The notes below the pieces were generated by a model. It saw nothing but the letters and a program-made list of their open reading frames with translations, ran no database searches and was not told the DNA's origin. From assembly GCF_016834655.1 (NCBI RefSeq), contig NZ_JAENHP010000001.1, forward strand, positions 744,001 to 808,000: DNA of 64,000 nt, written 5' to 3'. Source of the stretch: Paractinoplanes ovalisporus (GTDB lineage: Bacteria > Actinomycetota > Actinomycetes > Mycobacteriales > Micromonosporaceae). Of the stretch, positions 42,024 through 50,282 are shown in pieces. The position numbers were made by a program, and so were the translations under genes. Every line of letters begins with the position of its first letter. Positions within the stretch are counted from its first letter, which is position 1.

Positions 42024-42165
42024 TCCACGGGCCGCCGACCGGTGGCTCGCCGCCTGACCCAGGGGCCGCCGGTCGGCGACCCGCCGTCTGATCCACGGGC
42101 CGCCGACCGGTGGCTCGCCGTCTGATCTACGGGCCGCCGACCGGTGGCTCGCCGTCTGATCCACG
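42021..42165. repeat. 34-bp tandem repeat, four copies, starting at a stop codon
   Basis: Four 34-bp units (42021-42054, 42055-42088, 42089-42122, 42123-42156) plus a 9-bp partial one start with TGATCCACG or a close variant and end in GCTCGCCG(C/T)C. The first unit begins exactly with the TGA stop of the TetM-like gene. Copies 1, 3 and 4 differ at one or two bases; copy 2 is more divergent. The unit length is not a multiple of three. Confidence 0.9.
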
Positions 42166-42212
42166 CTGCCCCGGGCCCGGCGCCTGGAGGGGATGACCCG
42201 GGTCCGGGGCAG
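42166..42212 (+). terminator. Hairpin after the TetM-like gene repeats
   Basis: CTGCCCCGGGCCCGG and CCGGGTCCGGGGCAG pair over 15 positions with one mismatch around a 17-base loop. It follows the 34-bp repeats and probably terminates the TetM-like transcript. Confidence 0.6.
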
Positions 42213-42232
42213 CGGGGTCTAACCTGGCCTCG

Positions 42233-42664
42233 GTGGGCAACGGGACGAGATCATCGGCGGGGCGACGGGGCGGCGGCCCCGGACGCCTGCCCACACACCG
42301 CCTGGTGCTGGCGATGGCGCTGCTGTCGACCGCTCCCCCGCTGGTGATCCACGAGGGCTGGCGGGGCGTGCTGGTCGCGGTGGCCGCCGTCTTCTACGCG
42401 GCCTACCTGCTGCTCGGCAAGCGCTGGCCCCGCCTGCGCCGCCGCCGGGTCGCACCCCCGCGCCCCGGCCCGCTGCCCGTCCCGTCCGCCACACAGGCGC
42501 CCGCCCCACCCGCGTTGCAGCCGCCCACCACGCCGCTCTCTCGGTCGGACGCCCCGGCGGCCGCACACCCTCTTTCCACGCCAACCGCGCAGCCACCCAC
42601 CACACCCGCGCCGCCGCTGGAGTCCGCCGCGGATCGTGCGGACGAATCAGCGCCCGAGCACTGA
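42233..42664 (+). CDS. Small Pro-rich membrane protein, uncertain
   Basis: The 143-codon frame has an N-terminal basic part, one or two hydrophobic segments (RLVLAMALLSTAPPLVI, VLVAVAAVFYAAYLLLG), an Arg-rich stop-transfer and a Pro/Ala-rich tail. GTG 42233 is the annotated start; a start within the first helix is also possible. No family recognised; the composition of the tail lowers confidence. Confidence 0.5.
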   Translation: MGNGTRSSAGRRGGGPGRLPTHRLVLAMALLSTAPPLVIHEGWRGVLVAVAAVFYAAYLLLGKRWPRLRRRRVAPPRPGPLPVPSATQAPAPPALQPPTTPLSRSDAPAAAHPLSTPTAQPPTTPAPPLESAADRADESAPEH

Positions 42665-42917
42665 TCCGCGAAGAGCCCGGGCCTGTCGTCCGCGGCGCCC
42701 TGATAGGCAACTGGGTGTCCTGACCGGTACTCCGGCACCGCGCTGCGCCGCTCACTCCTGCGGGCCGCGCGTGTCGCCGAACGGCGTATCCCAGCGGTCC
42801 GACCTGACGGCCATTGTGCTCAGTCTGCACACCTTCGCCCCGGGCGCCTTTTCCGCGAGCGGGCCGGGCCTAGGCTCGGCGAGTTCGGCTCCAACGGCAC
42901 CCGACAGCGGAGGCGCC

Positions 42918-43823
42918 ATGCGAGCACCCTCGCTCGACGAGGCCGAGTGGCTCGACTCCGGGCCCCGCGACCTCGACGGTCACGTCGTGCTCTACGACTT
43001 CTGGACGCTGACCTGCGTCAACTGGCTACGCACGGCGCCCTGGCGACGGGCCTGGTGGCGGGCCTACCGCGACGACGGTCTGGTCGTCGTCGGGGTGCAC
43101 ACGCCCGAGTTCGCCTTCGAGCACGACCCCGATCTGATCCGCCGGGCCGTCGCCACCCGTGGCATCGACTATCCGGTGGTGGTCGACAGCGACTACGCGG
43201 TGTGGAAGGCGTTCGACAACCACTTCTGGCCGGCGCTCTATCTGGCCGACCGGCACGGGATGATCCGCGACACCCATTTCGGGGAGGGCCGCTACGCCGA
43301 GACCGAGCGGACCATCCAGCGCCTGCTCGGCGTGGCCCGGCCGGCGACCGTGGTCGAGGCGCGCGGTGTCGAGGCCGAGGCCGACTGGGAGCGGTTGCGC
43401 ACACCGGAGACCTATCTCGGGTACGCCCGCGGCGAGCGCTCCGCCTCGGTGGGCGGGCCGCACGCGTACAGCTATCCGGGTTTTCTCGGGTCGAACCAGT
43501 GGGCGCTCGCCGGGGACTGGGCGCTGACCAGCGAATACGCCTCCGTGCAGGCCCCGGGCGGCAGCATCGCGTTCCGCTTCGAGGCCCGCGACGCCAACCT
43601 GGTGCTCACCACGCCCGCCTCCCCGGTGCCGTTCCAGGTGTTCCTCGACGGCGAGCCGCCCGGCGACGCCCACGGCGAGGACACTGCCCCCGACGGCCGC
43701 GGTGTGCTCACCGAGGGCCGCATGTACCAGCTGATCCGCCAGCCGGGCCCGTTCGGAGAGCGCCACCTCGAGATCGTCTTCACCGAGGCCGGCGCCCAGG
43801 CGTACGTGTTCACGTTCGGCTGA
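42918..43823 (+). CDS. Thioredoxin-fold protein with C33-x-x-W36 active site
   Basis: This 301-residue protein resembles the TlpA-like C-terminal half of DipZ-type proteins: VVLYDFWTLTCVNWLRTAPW, VVVGVHTPEFAFEHDPD, DYPVVVDSDYAVWKAFDNH and WPALYLADRHGMI. The usual CxxC is Cys33-Val-Asn-Trp36, so the second Cys is gone. A C-terminal beta-rich domain ends FTEAGAQAYVFTFG. No signal peptide is seen. Without the resolving Cys, ordinary disulfide exchange is unlikely; a one-Cys peroxidase or isomerase role is possible. Confidence 0.85.
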   Translation: MRAPSLDEAEWLDSGPRDLDGHVVLYDFWTLTCVNWLRTAPWRRAWWRAYRDDGLVVVGVHTPEFAFEHDPDLIRRAVATRGIDYPVVVDSDYAVWKAFDNHFWPALYLADRHGMIRDTHFGEGRYAETERTIQRLLGVARPATVVEARGVEAEADWERLRTPETYLGYARGERSASVGGPHAYSYPGFLGSNQWALAGDWALTSEYASVQAPGGSIAFRFEARDANLVLTTPASPVPFQVFLDGEPPGDAHGEDTAPDGRGVLTEGRMYQLIRQPGPFGERHLEIVFTEAGAQAYVFTFG

Positions 43824-43848
43824 GCTCACGCCCTACCGAGCGTCCCGC

Positions 43849-43930
43849 GGAACGCCCAGCACGGATACCCAGCCGCCGAAACGCCCGGCGCGGAACGCCC
43901 ACCGGCCGGAACGACCGCAACGGAACGCCC
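43849..43930. repeat. Degenerate short repeats of CGGAACGCCC
   Basis: CGGAACGCCC-like decamers recur about five times with spacers of four to ten bases between the thioredoxin-like and helicase genes. Low-complexity tail region; no further function visible. Confidence 0.5.
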
Positions 43931-43952
43931 AGCGGCCGAGGCGGCTGACGGG

Positions 43953-45602
43953 TCAGCGGACGAACCGCTCCCGCCGCACGGTCGGGCGGCGACCGCGGAT
44001 CGTGCTGCGCTGCATCGCCGAGATGACCATGTCGGCGGCCGGCTCGGGCACCTCGACCAGCGAGAACCGGTCGGTGATCTGGATGGCCCCGATCTCGCGG
44101 GCGCTCAGCCCGGACTCGCCGGCGATCGCGCCGACCAGATCCTGCGGGCGCAGCCCGGCCCGCCGCCCGATGCCGAAGAACAGGCGGGTGACGCCGTCCT
44201 GCGACGGGCGGGCGTTGCCGGGGCGGGTCGACTCGCGGCGGCCCGGGCCCGGCTCGCGGCGGCTGGGCGCGCTCGACGGCGTCGGGATCTCGGCCTCGTC
44301 GACGTCGCCGCCGGCCGCCTCGTGCAGCAGCTTCACCGCGGCCAGGGCGATGTTCTCGACGTCGAACTCGTCGGCCAGCGAGTCGAGCACGACCCGGAAC
44401 CGTTCCAGGTCGTCCGTCTCGAGGCTGGCCTGCAACGCCGTCCGGGTGTTCTCGAGCCGCCGGGCCCGCAGGTCGGTGACGGTCGGCAGCTTCTCCAGGG
44501 TGATCCGCTGGCCGGTGAGCCGTTCGATGGCCTTGAGCATCCGCTGTTCCCGGGGCTCGGCCAGCGTGATCGCGGAACCCTCGCGACCGGCCCGGCCCAC
44601 CCGGCCGATGCGGTGCACGTACGCCTCGGGGGCCGCTGGCACGTTGAAGTTGATCACGTGGGTGAGCTGTTCGACGTCGAGGCCGCGGGCCGCCACGTCG
44701 GTCGCGACCAGCAGCTCGGTCGAGCCGCTGCGCAGCCGGCCCATGACGCGGTCGCGCTGGTCCTGGCTCATGCCGCCGTGCAGCGCCTCGGCCCGGTAAC
44801 CGCGCCCGTTCAGGGTCTCGGTGACCTGGTCGACCTCTTCGCGGGTGCGGCAGAAGACGATCGCCGACGAGGGCGCCTCGACGTCGAGGATGCGGCCCAG
44901 GGCGGCCGGGCGGTGGGCGCGGGCGACAATGTAGGCGCTCTGCCTGACCAGCGGCATCTCGCCCGGTTCGGGAGCCTGGCGGCCCATCGTGATGCGGACG
45001 GGTTCGCGCAGGTGGCGGCGGGCGATGCTGTCGATGCGGGGCGGCATCGTGGCCGAGAACAGCACCGTCTGCCGCTCGGCCGGGGTCTCGGCCAGGATCG
45101 CCTCGATGTCTTCGGCGAAACCCATGTCGAGCATCTCGTCGGCCTCGTCGAGCACGACCGTCCCGACGTCGCCGAGCTGCAGGGTCTCGCGTTCGATGTG
45201 GTCGAGCACCCGGCCCGGCGTGCCCACGACGACGTCGACGCCGCGGGCCAGCGCCTGCAACTGGCGCCCGATCGGCTGCCCGCCATAGACCGGCAGCACC
45301 CGCACGCCGAGGTCGCGGCCATAGCGGTGGACCGCCTGGGAGACCTGTTCGGCCAGCTCCCGGGTCGGCACCAGCACCAGCGCGGCCGGGCCGCCCGCGC
45401 GCTTGCCCGCGGTCAGCCGCTGCAGCACGGGCAGCGCGAACGCGGCCGTCTTGCCGGTGCCGGTGGCCGCCTGACCCACGAGGTCGTTGCCCTCGACCAG
45501 CGGCGGGATGGCCTCGCGCTGGATCGGCGTCGGTTCCTCGTAGCCGAGGCTGGTCAGGGCGCGAAGAAGCTCGGGCCGCAACCCCAGTTCGGCGAATTCC
45601 AT
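43953..45602 (-). CDS. DEAD-box RNA helicase with DbpA-type RNA-binding tail
   Basis: This 549-residue helicase has the Q motif (YEEPTPIQREAIP), motif I ATGTGKT, PTRELA, GTPGR, DEAD, SAT, then the helicase C-terminal domain (IVFCRTR, HGGMSQ, LLVATDVAARGLDV, HRIGRVGRAGREG). The last 75 residues (VTRLFFGIGRRAGLRPQDLV) form a DbpA RRM-like domain used to bind structured rRNA. It resembles CsdA/DeaD of ribosome assembly and cold stress. ATG 45600-45602 is chosen over a GTG two codons upstream. Confidence 0.93.
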   Translation of the reverse strand: MEFAELGLRPELLRALTSLGYEEPTPIQREAIPPLVEGNDLVGQAATGTGKTAAFALPVLQRLTAGKRAGGPAALVLVPTRELAEQVSQAVHRYGRDLGVRVLPVYGGQPIGRQLQALARGVDVVVGTPGRVLDHIERETLQLGDVGTVVLDEADEMLDMGFAEDIEAILAETPAERQTVLFSATMPPRIDSIARRHLREPVRITMGRQAPEPGEMPLVRQSAYIVARAHRPAALGRILDVEAPSSAIVFCRTREEVDQVTETLNGRGYRAEALHGGMSQDQRDRVMGRLRSGSTELLVATDVAARGLDVEQLTHVINFNVPAAPEAYVHRIGRVGRAGREGSAITLAEPREQRMLKAIERLTGQRITLEKLPTVTDLRARRLENTRTALQASLETDDLERFRVVLDSLADEFDVENIALAAVKLLHEAAGGDVDEAEIPTPSSAPSRREPGPGRRESTRPGNARPSQDGVTRLFFGIGRRAGLRPQDLVGAIAGESGLSAREIGAIQITDRFSLVEVPEPAADMVISAMQRSTIRGRRPTVRRERFVR

Positions 45603-45638
45603 GACCACAACCTTAGGAGTACGGCCTCAGGGGCCGCG

Positions 45639-46205
45639 TCACAGGGCTGCGGTCGCGGCCCGCAGCTCGGCCAGGGCGGCCAGCGCGTGGGGCGCCAGGT
45701 CGTCATCGGCGGCCTCGGACCATGCGGCGTACCCCCGTTTGAAGGCCAGCATGCCGAGCTCACCGGCGAGGGCGGCCGTCGCGTCGGGCACACCCCGGGC
45801 GACCAGCGCCCCGGTCAGCGCGGCGGCCATGCTGACGCTCTTGAGCGCATCGCGTTCCTGCAGCTCGGCGCTGGCCGCGATGGCGGCCTTCATGCGGGGG
45901 CCCAGCTCGCGGTTCATCGGCCCCATGGCCCCGGACGCGCGCTCCAGCCCGGCGGCGACCGCCTCGAGGGGCCCGGCCCCGGCGGGGGCCTCGGCGACCC
46001 CTTCGGCCAGCAGCCGGCTCAGCGCCTCCTGCCCGGCGACCAGCAGTTCGCGCTTGTCGGGGAAGTGGCGGAAGAAGGTGCTCTTGGTGACGCCGGCCCG
46101 CTCGGCGATCTGCGCCACCGTGGTCGCGTCGTATCCCTGCTCGGCGAACAGGTCGACCGCGGCCAGAACGAGGCGCTCCCGCGCTCCGGGTTCCCAACGA
46201 GCCAT
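45639..46205 (-). CDS. TetR-family repressor, divergent from an epimerase-like reductase
   Basis: This 188-residue TetR protein has the HTH LVLAAVDLFAEQGYDATTV, AQIAERAGVTKSTFFRHFPD. It is divergent from an NAD-dependent epimerase-like gene, with two operator copies of GACGGGAC-N4-GTCCC(G/A)TC in between. ATG 46203-46205 follows the family start. Ligand unknown. Confidence 0.92.
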   Translation of the reverse strand: MARWEPGARERLVLAAVDLFAEQGYDATTVAQIAERAGVTKSTFFRHFPDKRELLVAGQEALSRLLAEGVAEAPAGAGPLEAVAAGLERASGAMGPMNRELGPRMKAAIAASAELQERDALKSVSMAAALTGALVARGVPDATAALAGELGMLAFKRGYAAWSEAADDDLAPHALAALAELRAATAAL

Positions 46206-46220
46206 GACCACCATCATAGT

Positions 46221-46240
46221 GACGGGACCTTTGTCCCGTC
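46221..46240. promoter_or_regulatory. TetR operator copy 1
   Basis: GACGGGAC-CTTT-GTCCCGTC has perfect 8-bp arms, 15 bp from the TetR start codon. A second, slightly imperfect copy follows at 46252-46275. Confidence 0.75.
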
Positions 46241-46251
46241 ATCGTGCTAGC

Positions 46252-46275
46252 GTGACGGGACAAGAGTCCCATCAC
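46252..46275. promoter_or_regulatory. TetR operator copy 2
   Basis: GTGACGGGAC-AAGA-GTCCCATCAC pairs over 10-bp arms with one mismatch and ends 12 bp before the epimerase-like ATG, where it would block that gene's expression. Confidence 0.72.
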
Positions 46276-46287
46276 TAGGAGCGTCCC

Positions 46288-47169
46288 ATGCACGTCTTCA
46301 TCACCGGCGGCACCGGCCTGATCGGTTCCGCCGTCGTCGCCGAACTGCTCGCGCACGGCCACACCGTTCTCGCGCTGGCCCGCTCCGACGCCTCCGCGGC
46401 GGCCGCCGAGGCAGCTGGGGCCGAGGTCATCCGGGGCGGCCTGGCCGACCTCGACGCGATCCGGGCCGGCGCCGCCCGCAGCGAGGGCGCGATCCACCTG
46501 GCCTTCGGCAACGACTTCAGCAGCGCCGAGGCGGTGGCCCGGTCGGTGGCCGAGGAGGGCGCCGCCGTGGCCGCCATCGGCGAGGAACTTATCGGCAGCA
46601 ACCGGCCGTTCGTCACGGTTTCGGGTACGCCGTGGGTGCCGGGCCGCGCCTCGACCGAGGCCGACCAGGTGCCGACCGAGGGACCGGTCGGCGGTCGCGG
46701 CCGCTCGGTCATCGGGGTGCTCGACCTGGCCTCGCGCGGGGTCCGCAGTTCGGCCGTCCGGATGCCGCGCACGGTGCACAACGCGGGCGACGGCGGATTC
46801 GCGGGGCTGCTGACCCAGATCGCCCGCCGGACCGGCGTCTCCGGCTATCCCGGCGACGGCACCCAGCGCTGGCCGGCCGTGCACGCGCTCGACGCCGCCG
46901 TGCTCTTCCGGCTGGCCCTGGAGAAGGCACCGGCCGGCACCGCCTGGCACGCGGTGGCCGACGAGGGGGACGCCGTCCGGGACATCGCCGAGGTCATCGG
47001 CCGCCGCCTGGGGCTGCCGGTCGAATCGGTTCCGGAGGAGACGTACGGACCGCTCGGCCCGATCTTCGCGACCGACCAGCCCTCGACCAGCACCTTCACA
47101 CGCCGGCAGCTCGGATGGGAACCGACCCACCCGAGCCTGCTGGCCGACCTCGAGAACATCAAGCCCTGA
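46288..47169 (+). CDS. NAD(P)-dependent epimerase/dehydratase-like reductase
   Basis: This 293-residue protein is an extended SDR of the atypical type: cofactor motif HVFITGGTGLIGSAVVAEL and the family block TRRQLGWEPTHPSLLADLE at the C-terminus. The YxxxK catalytic pair is not evident, as in other NAD(P)-binding SDR-like proteins. It is repressed by the divergent TetR protein. The 3' end overlaps the convergent ABC permease gene by 11 bp. Substrate unknown. Confidence 0.87.
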   Translation: MHVFITGGTGLIGSAVVAELLAHGHTVLALARSDASAAAAEAAGAEVIRGGLADLDAIRAGAARSEGAIHLAFGNDFSSAEAVARSVAEEGAAVAAIGEELIGSNRPFVTVSGTPWVPGRASTEADQVPTEGPVGGRGRSVIGVLDLASRGVRSSAVRMPRTVHNAGDGGFAGLLTQIARRTGVSGYPGDGTQRWPAVHALDAAVLFRLALEKAPAGTAWHAVADEGDAVRDIAEVIGRRLGLPVESVPEETYGPLGPIFATDQPSTSTFTRRQLGWEPTHPSLLADLENIKP

Positions 47170-48475
47170 CCGCACTGACGGCCGGGCCCCGGACCGTACG
47201 GCGGGTGGTCTGGACCGTGGCGAACCCGGTGAGCGCGACCGCCGCCGCGGCGATGAGCGCGAACGCCACCGGGGACACGTCGGGCCACACCTGACCGGCC
47301 CGGGCCGAGCCGAACGGCAGGATCGTGAACATCGAGGCCGCGAGGCCGCCGAGCACGCCGGTCACGGTGATCAGCACCCCTTCGAGCGAGACCATCGCCA
47401 GCAGCTGGCCCCGGGTGGCGCCGGCCAGACGCTGCTGGGCGAACTCGCGCCGGCGGTGGGCGGTCGCCGCGACCAGCGTGTTCACCAGCATGATGGCCAC
47501 GAACAGCGTGATCATGCCGACCACCACGTAGTTCAGGGTCTGGATGTCCTGCGCGTACTCGGGCTGGATCTGGCCCTCCGCCGCCCGATCCTCGATCCCC
47601 TGCATATAGACGGTGGCGGTGGCGATGCCGGTGAACAGCAGCACCGGCATGACCGCGGAGGCGAGCGACCGGGTCCGGGCGTGCACCCCGGTCACCGCCA
47701 GCGAGCCGGGCACCCCGAGGACCCGTAAGAGTGGACCCAGAACGACCGTGACCAGGCGCAGCAGCTCGGGGGCGAGCAGGGCCAGGCCGATCGACGCCCA
47801 GATGCCCGCCTGCCCGGCCGTCTGCATGGCGTCGATGCCTTTGCCGTCCATCAGGGTCGCGGTCAGCACCGCGCAGTTGGCGCCGGCCAGCAGCATCAGG
47901 CCGGCCCCGATGCGGCGCAGCCGGGGCCGCTCGCGACGGGCCGACGCCGACGAGGTGCGCCGGGCGGTGGCGATCCCGGCCGCCAGCGAACCCGCGAGCG
48001 TGACCCCGAAACCGGCTCCGAGCGCGATCGGGCCGAAGGCGGCGCCGACCGTCTCCGCGACCTGCCCGGTGTCCTGCAGCAGGGAGACCAGCACCCGCCC
48101 GAGCAGCCAGCCGACCGGTACCGCGACCGCCGAGGCGACCACGGCGACCGTCACGGCTTCCCCCACGACCATCCGGCGCAGCTGGGGACCGGTGGCCCCG
48201 GCCCGGCGCAGCAGCGCGATCTGCTCGGAGCGCTGCCGGACGGCCAGGGTGAGCGTCGAGGTCACGGCGAACGCGACGATGACCAGGCACCAGCCGCCGC
48301 CGACGCTGGCCGTGGTGACCAGCGATTCGTTGCCGTCGGCGGCGGAGACCCCGGAGGCGGTGTCGATCAGCGACGCGAACGCCATGATCAGCGCGGCCCC
48401 GAGGAACGCGGAGAGGAAGGTGGCGACGAAGCCGCCGGGACGGTGACGCAGGTTGCGCAGCGCGACGGCGATCAT
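47159..48475 (-). CDS. FtsX-type ABC transporter permease
   Basis: This 438-residue membrane protein has two FtsX-like halves, each with basic N-terminal RNLRHRPGGF-like segments, hydrophobic helices (FLSAFLGAALIMAFASL, VVVGMITLFVAIMLVNTLVA, LGGLAASMFTILPFG) and the cytoplasmic block RRAGATGPQLRRMVVGEA, repeated as RLAGATRGQLLAMVSLEG. It belongs to the MacB/LolE-like exporters, for lipophilic molecules or antimicrobial peptides. It overlaps the ATPase gene by 4 bp. Confidence 0.9.
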   Translation of the reverse strand: MIAVALRNLRHRPGGFVATFLSAFLGAALIMAFASLIDTASGVSAADGNESLVTTASVGGGWCLVIVAFAVTSTLTLAVRQRSEQIALLRRAGATGPQLRRMVVGEAVTVAVVASAVAVPVGWLLGRVLVSLLQDTGQVAETVGAAFGPIALGAGFGVTLAGSLAAGIATARRTSSASARRERPRLRRIGAGLMLLAGANCAVLTATLMDGKGIDAMQTAGQAGIWASIGLALLAPELLRLVTVVLGPLLRVLGVPGSLAVTGVHARTRSLASAVMPVLLFTGIATATVYMQGIEDRAAEGQIQPEYAQDIQTLNYVVVGMITLFVAIMLVNTLVAATAHRRREFAQQRLAGATRGQLLAMVSLEGVLITVTGVLGGLAASMFTILPFGSARAGQVWPDVSPVAFALIAAAAVALTGFATVQTTRRTVRGPAVSAVRA

Positions 48476-49209
48476 GCCGGCACCGCCCGCAGACGGTCAC
48501 CGAGGTGGGCCAGGCGCTCGGCCACGGCGTCGGCGGTGGGCGCGGCCAGCGATCCGGCCAGCCGGCCGTCGGCCAGGAAGACGACCGAGTCCGCGTACGC
48601 GGCGGCGACCGGATCGTGGGTGACCATGACCACCGTGCGTCGGTGCTCGTGCACGACGGACCGCAGCAGCGTCAGCACCTCGCGGGCGCTGCGCAGGTCG
48701 AGCGCGCCGGTGGGCTCGTCGGCGAAGATGACCGCGGGCTCGGTGACCAGCGCCCGGGCCACGGCCACGCGCTGCCGCTGCCCGCCCGAGAGACGCTCCG
48801 GCAGTTCGCCCGTCCGGTCCCCCAGCCCGAGCTGTTCGAGCACCGCGCGCACCCGCTTGCGATCCGGACGGCGGCCGGCCAGGCGCAGCGAGAGCACAGT
48901 GTTCTGCTCGACGGTGAGCGACGGCAGCAGGTTGTAGTCCTGGAAGACGAACCCCACCCTCGTACGGCGGAACTTCGTCATGGGTGTGTCCTTGGTGGCC
49001 GTCAGCTCGGCGCCGTCGATGAACACGCGACCCCCGGTCGGCCGGTCGAGCCCCGCCGCGCAGTGCAGCAGCGTGCTCTTGCCGGAACCGGACGGTCCCA
49101 TCACGGCGGTGAAACTGCCCGCGGGGAACCCGGCCGTGACGCCGTCCAAAGCGGTGACGCCACCCTCGTACGTCTTGTACAGATGTTCTACTCTGACGAT
49201 GTCTGTCAT
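48472..49209 (-). CDS. ABC transporter ATPase, MacB/LolD-like
   Basis: This 245-residue ATPase has Walker A GPSGSGKST, the Q-loop in VFQDYNLLPSLT, signature LSGGQRQRVAVARAL, Walker B VIFADEPTGALD and the H-loop VTHDP. It drives the FtsX-type permease encoded immediately after it. ATG 49207-49209 is family-like. The gene is divergent from a GntR-TetR regulator with twin CTAGTGCACTAG palindromes between, so the pump is probably induced by the molecule it exports. Confidence 0.94.
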   Translation of the reverse strand: MTDIVRVEHLYKTYEGGVTALDGVTAGFPAGSFTAVMGPSGSGKSTLLHCAAGLDRPTGGRVFIDGAELTATKDTPMTKFRRTRVGFVFQDYNLLPSLTVEQNTVLSLRLAGRRPDRKRVRAVLEQLGLGDRTGELPERLSGGQRQRVAVARALVTEPAVIFADEPTGALDLRSAREVLTLLRSVVHEHRRTVVMVTHDPVAAAYADSVVFLADGRLAGSLAAPTADAVAERLAHLGDRLRAVPA

Positions 49210-49247
49210 GGATACACCGTACGAACGCACTACATCGGAAAGCGGTA

Positions 49248-49302
49248 GTGCTAGCACCCGTATCCGCCTAGTGCACTAGCTTCGAATGCACTAGTGCACT
49301 AG
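49248..49302. promoter_or_regulatory. Twin perfect CTAGTGCACTAG operators
   Basis: CTAGTGCACTAG occurs perfectly at 49268-49279 and 49291-49302, and the related palindrome GTGCTAGCAC lies at 49248-49257. They fill the divergent region between the ABC ATPase and GntR-TetR genes. Site spacing of 23 bp places the two main sites about two helical turns apart. Confidence 0.75.
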
Positions 49303-49313
49303 GGAGGGCCCGC

Positions 49314-50231
49314 ATGAGTGTCTATCGCCGGATCGCCGACGAGATCGCCGCGCGCATCGCCGCCGGCGAACCCGCCCCGGGCGAGCGCATCATGTCGACC
49401 CGCCAGATCATGGCCGAGTACGGGGTCGCGATGGCCACCGCGACCAAGGTGATCACGCTGCTGCGGGAGGAGGGCCTGGTCCGTACGAGACCCGGGGTGG
49501 GCACGGTCGTAGCGGTCGGCGCCCGGCCCGCCGGCACAGGCCCCGACCGCGACCTGGTCGTCCGCACCGCCATCACGATCGCCGACAGCGAGGGCCTGGC
49601 CGGCCTGTCGATGCGGCGCCTCGCCGGTGAGCTGGGCATCCCCACCATGTCGGTCTATCGGCACGTGGCCGACAAGGAGGAACTCGTGCTGCTGATGATG
49701 GACAAGGTGATGGCGGCCAACCCGCCCCCGCCGCTGATGTCGGCCGAGAGGGACGGCTGGCGGGCCTGCGTCGAGGCCCTGGCCCGGTTGCAGTGGTCGA
49801 TGTACCGGCGGCACACGTGGCTGGCGATGGCGGTCTCGTTCACCCGCCCGCTGCTGGCGCCGAACGCGATGGCCCACACCGAGTGGACGATGCGGGCCCT
49901 GGACGGTTTCGGGCTCGACCCCAGGATCCAGTTCCGGGCGGCGGTCACGGTGGCCAATTACGTACGGGGAACCGCGGTCAACCTGGAGGAGGAGGCGCAG
50001 GCCGAGCAGGAGACCGGGATGACCGACCTGGAATGGCTCGACTCGCAGCAGCAACGCTTCACCGAGGTGCTGGCGACCGGCAAGCTGCCGCTGATGGCCC
50101 GTTTCATCACCGGCGAGGATCACGACTTCGACCTCGACACGCTGCTGGAGTACGGCCTGCAGCGCCTGCTCGACGGCCTCGAGACCCAGCTGACCCCGCC
50201 GGCTTTCGACGGCACCGGAAGGAAACCGTAA
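49314..50231 (+). CDS. GntR-TetR fusion regulator
   Basis: This 305-residue protein has two DNA-binding domains: a GntR winged helix (YRRIADEIAARIAAGEPAPG, STRQIMAEYGVAMATATKVI, GLVRTRPGVGTVV) at residues 3-68, and a TetR HTH (GLSMRRLAGELGIPTMSVYRHV) near residue 100 with a TetR ligand-binding C-terminus. The upstream operators are palindromes. Two HTHs in one polypeptide are found in a group of actinobacterial regulators. It probably represses the divergent ABC exporter and itself. Confidence 0.9.
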   Translation: MSVYRRIADEIAARIAAGEPAPGERIMSTRQIMAEYGVAMATATKVITLLREEGLVRTRPGVGTVVAVGARPAGTGPDRDLVVRTAITIADSEGLAGLSMRRLAGELGIPTMSVYRHVADKEELVLLMMDKVMAANPPPPLMSAERDGWRACVEALARLQWSMYRRHTWLAMAVSFTRPLLAPNAMAHTEWTMRALDGFGLDPRIQFRAAVTVANYVRGTAVNLEEEAQAEQETGMTDLEWLDSQQQRFTEVLATGKLPLMARFITGEDHDFDLDTLLEYGLQRLLDGLETQLTPPAFDGTGRKP

Positions 50232-50282
50232 GCGGGCTCGGGCAGTGTTCCGGGTGTCACCAACGACCCCTGGGAGCCCACG

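Noticed and set aside
40134..42164. 676-codon minus-strand reading frame opposite the TetM-like gene
   Set aside because: It is antisense to a clear GTPase gene, has repetitive Arg/Gly/Ala-rich sequence and no domain; a composition shadow of high GC.
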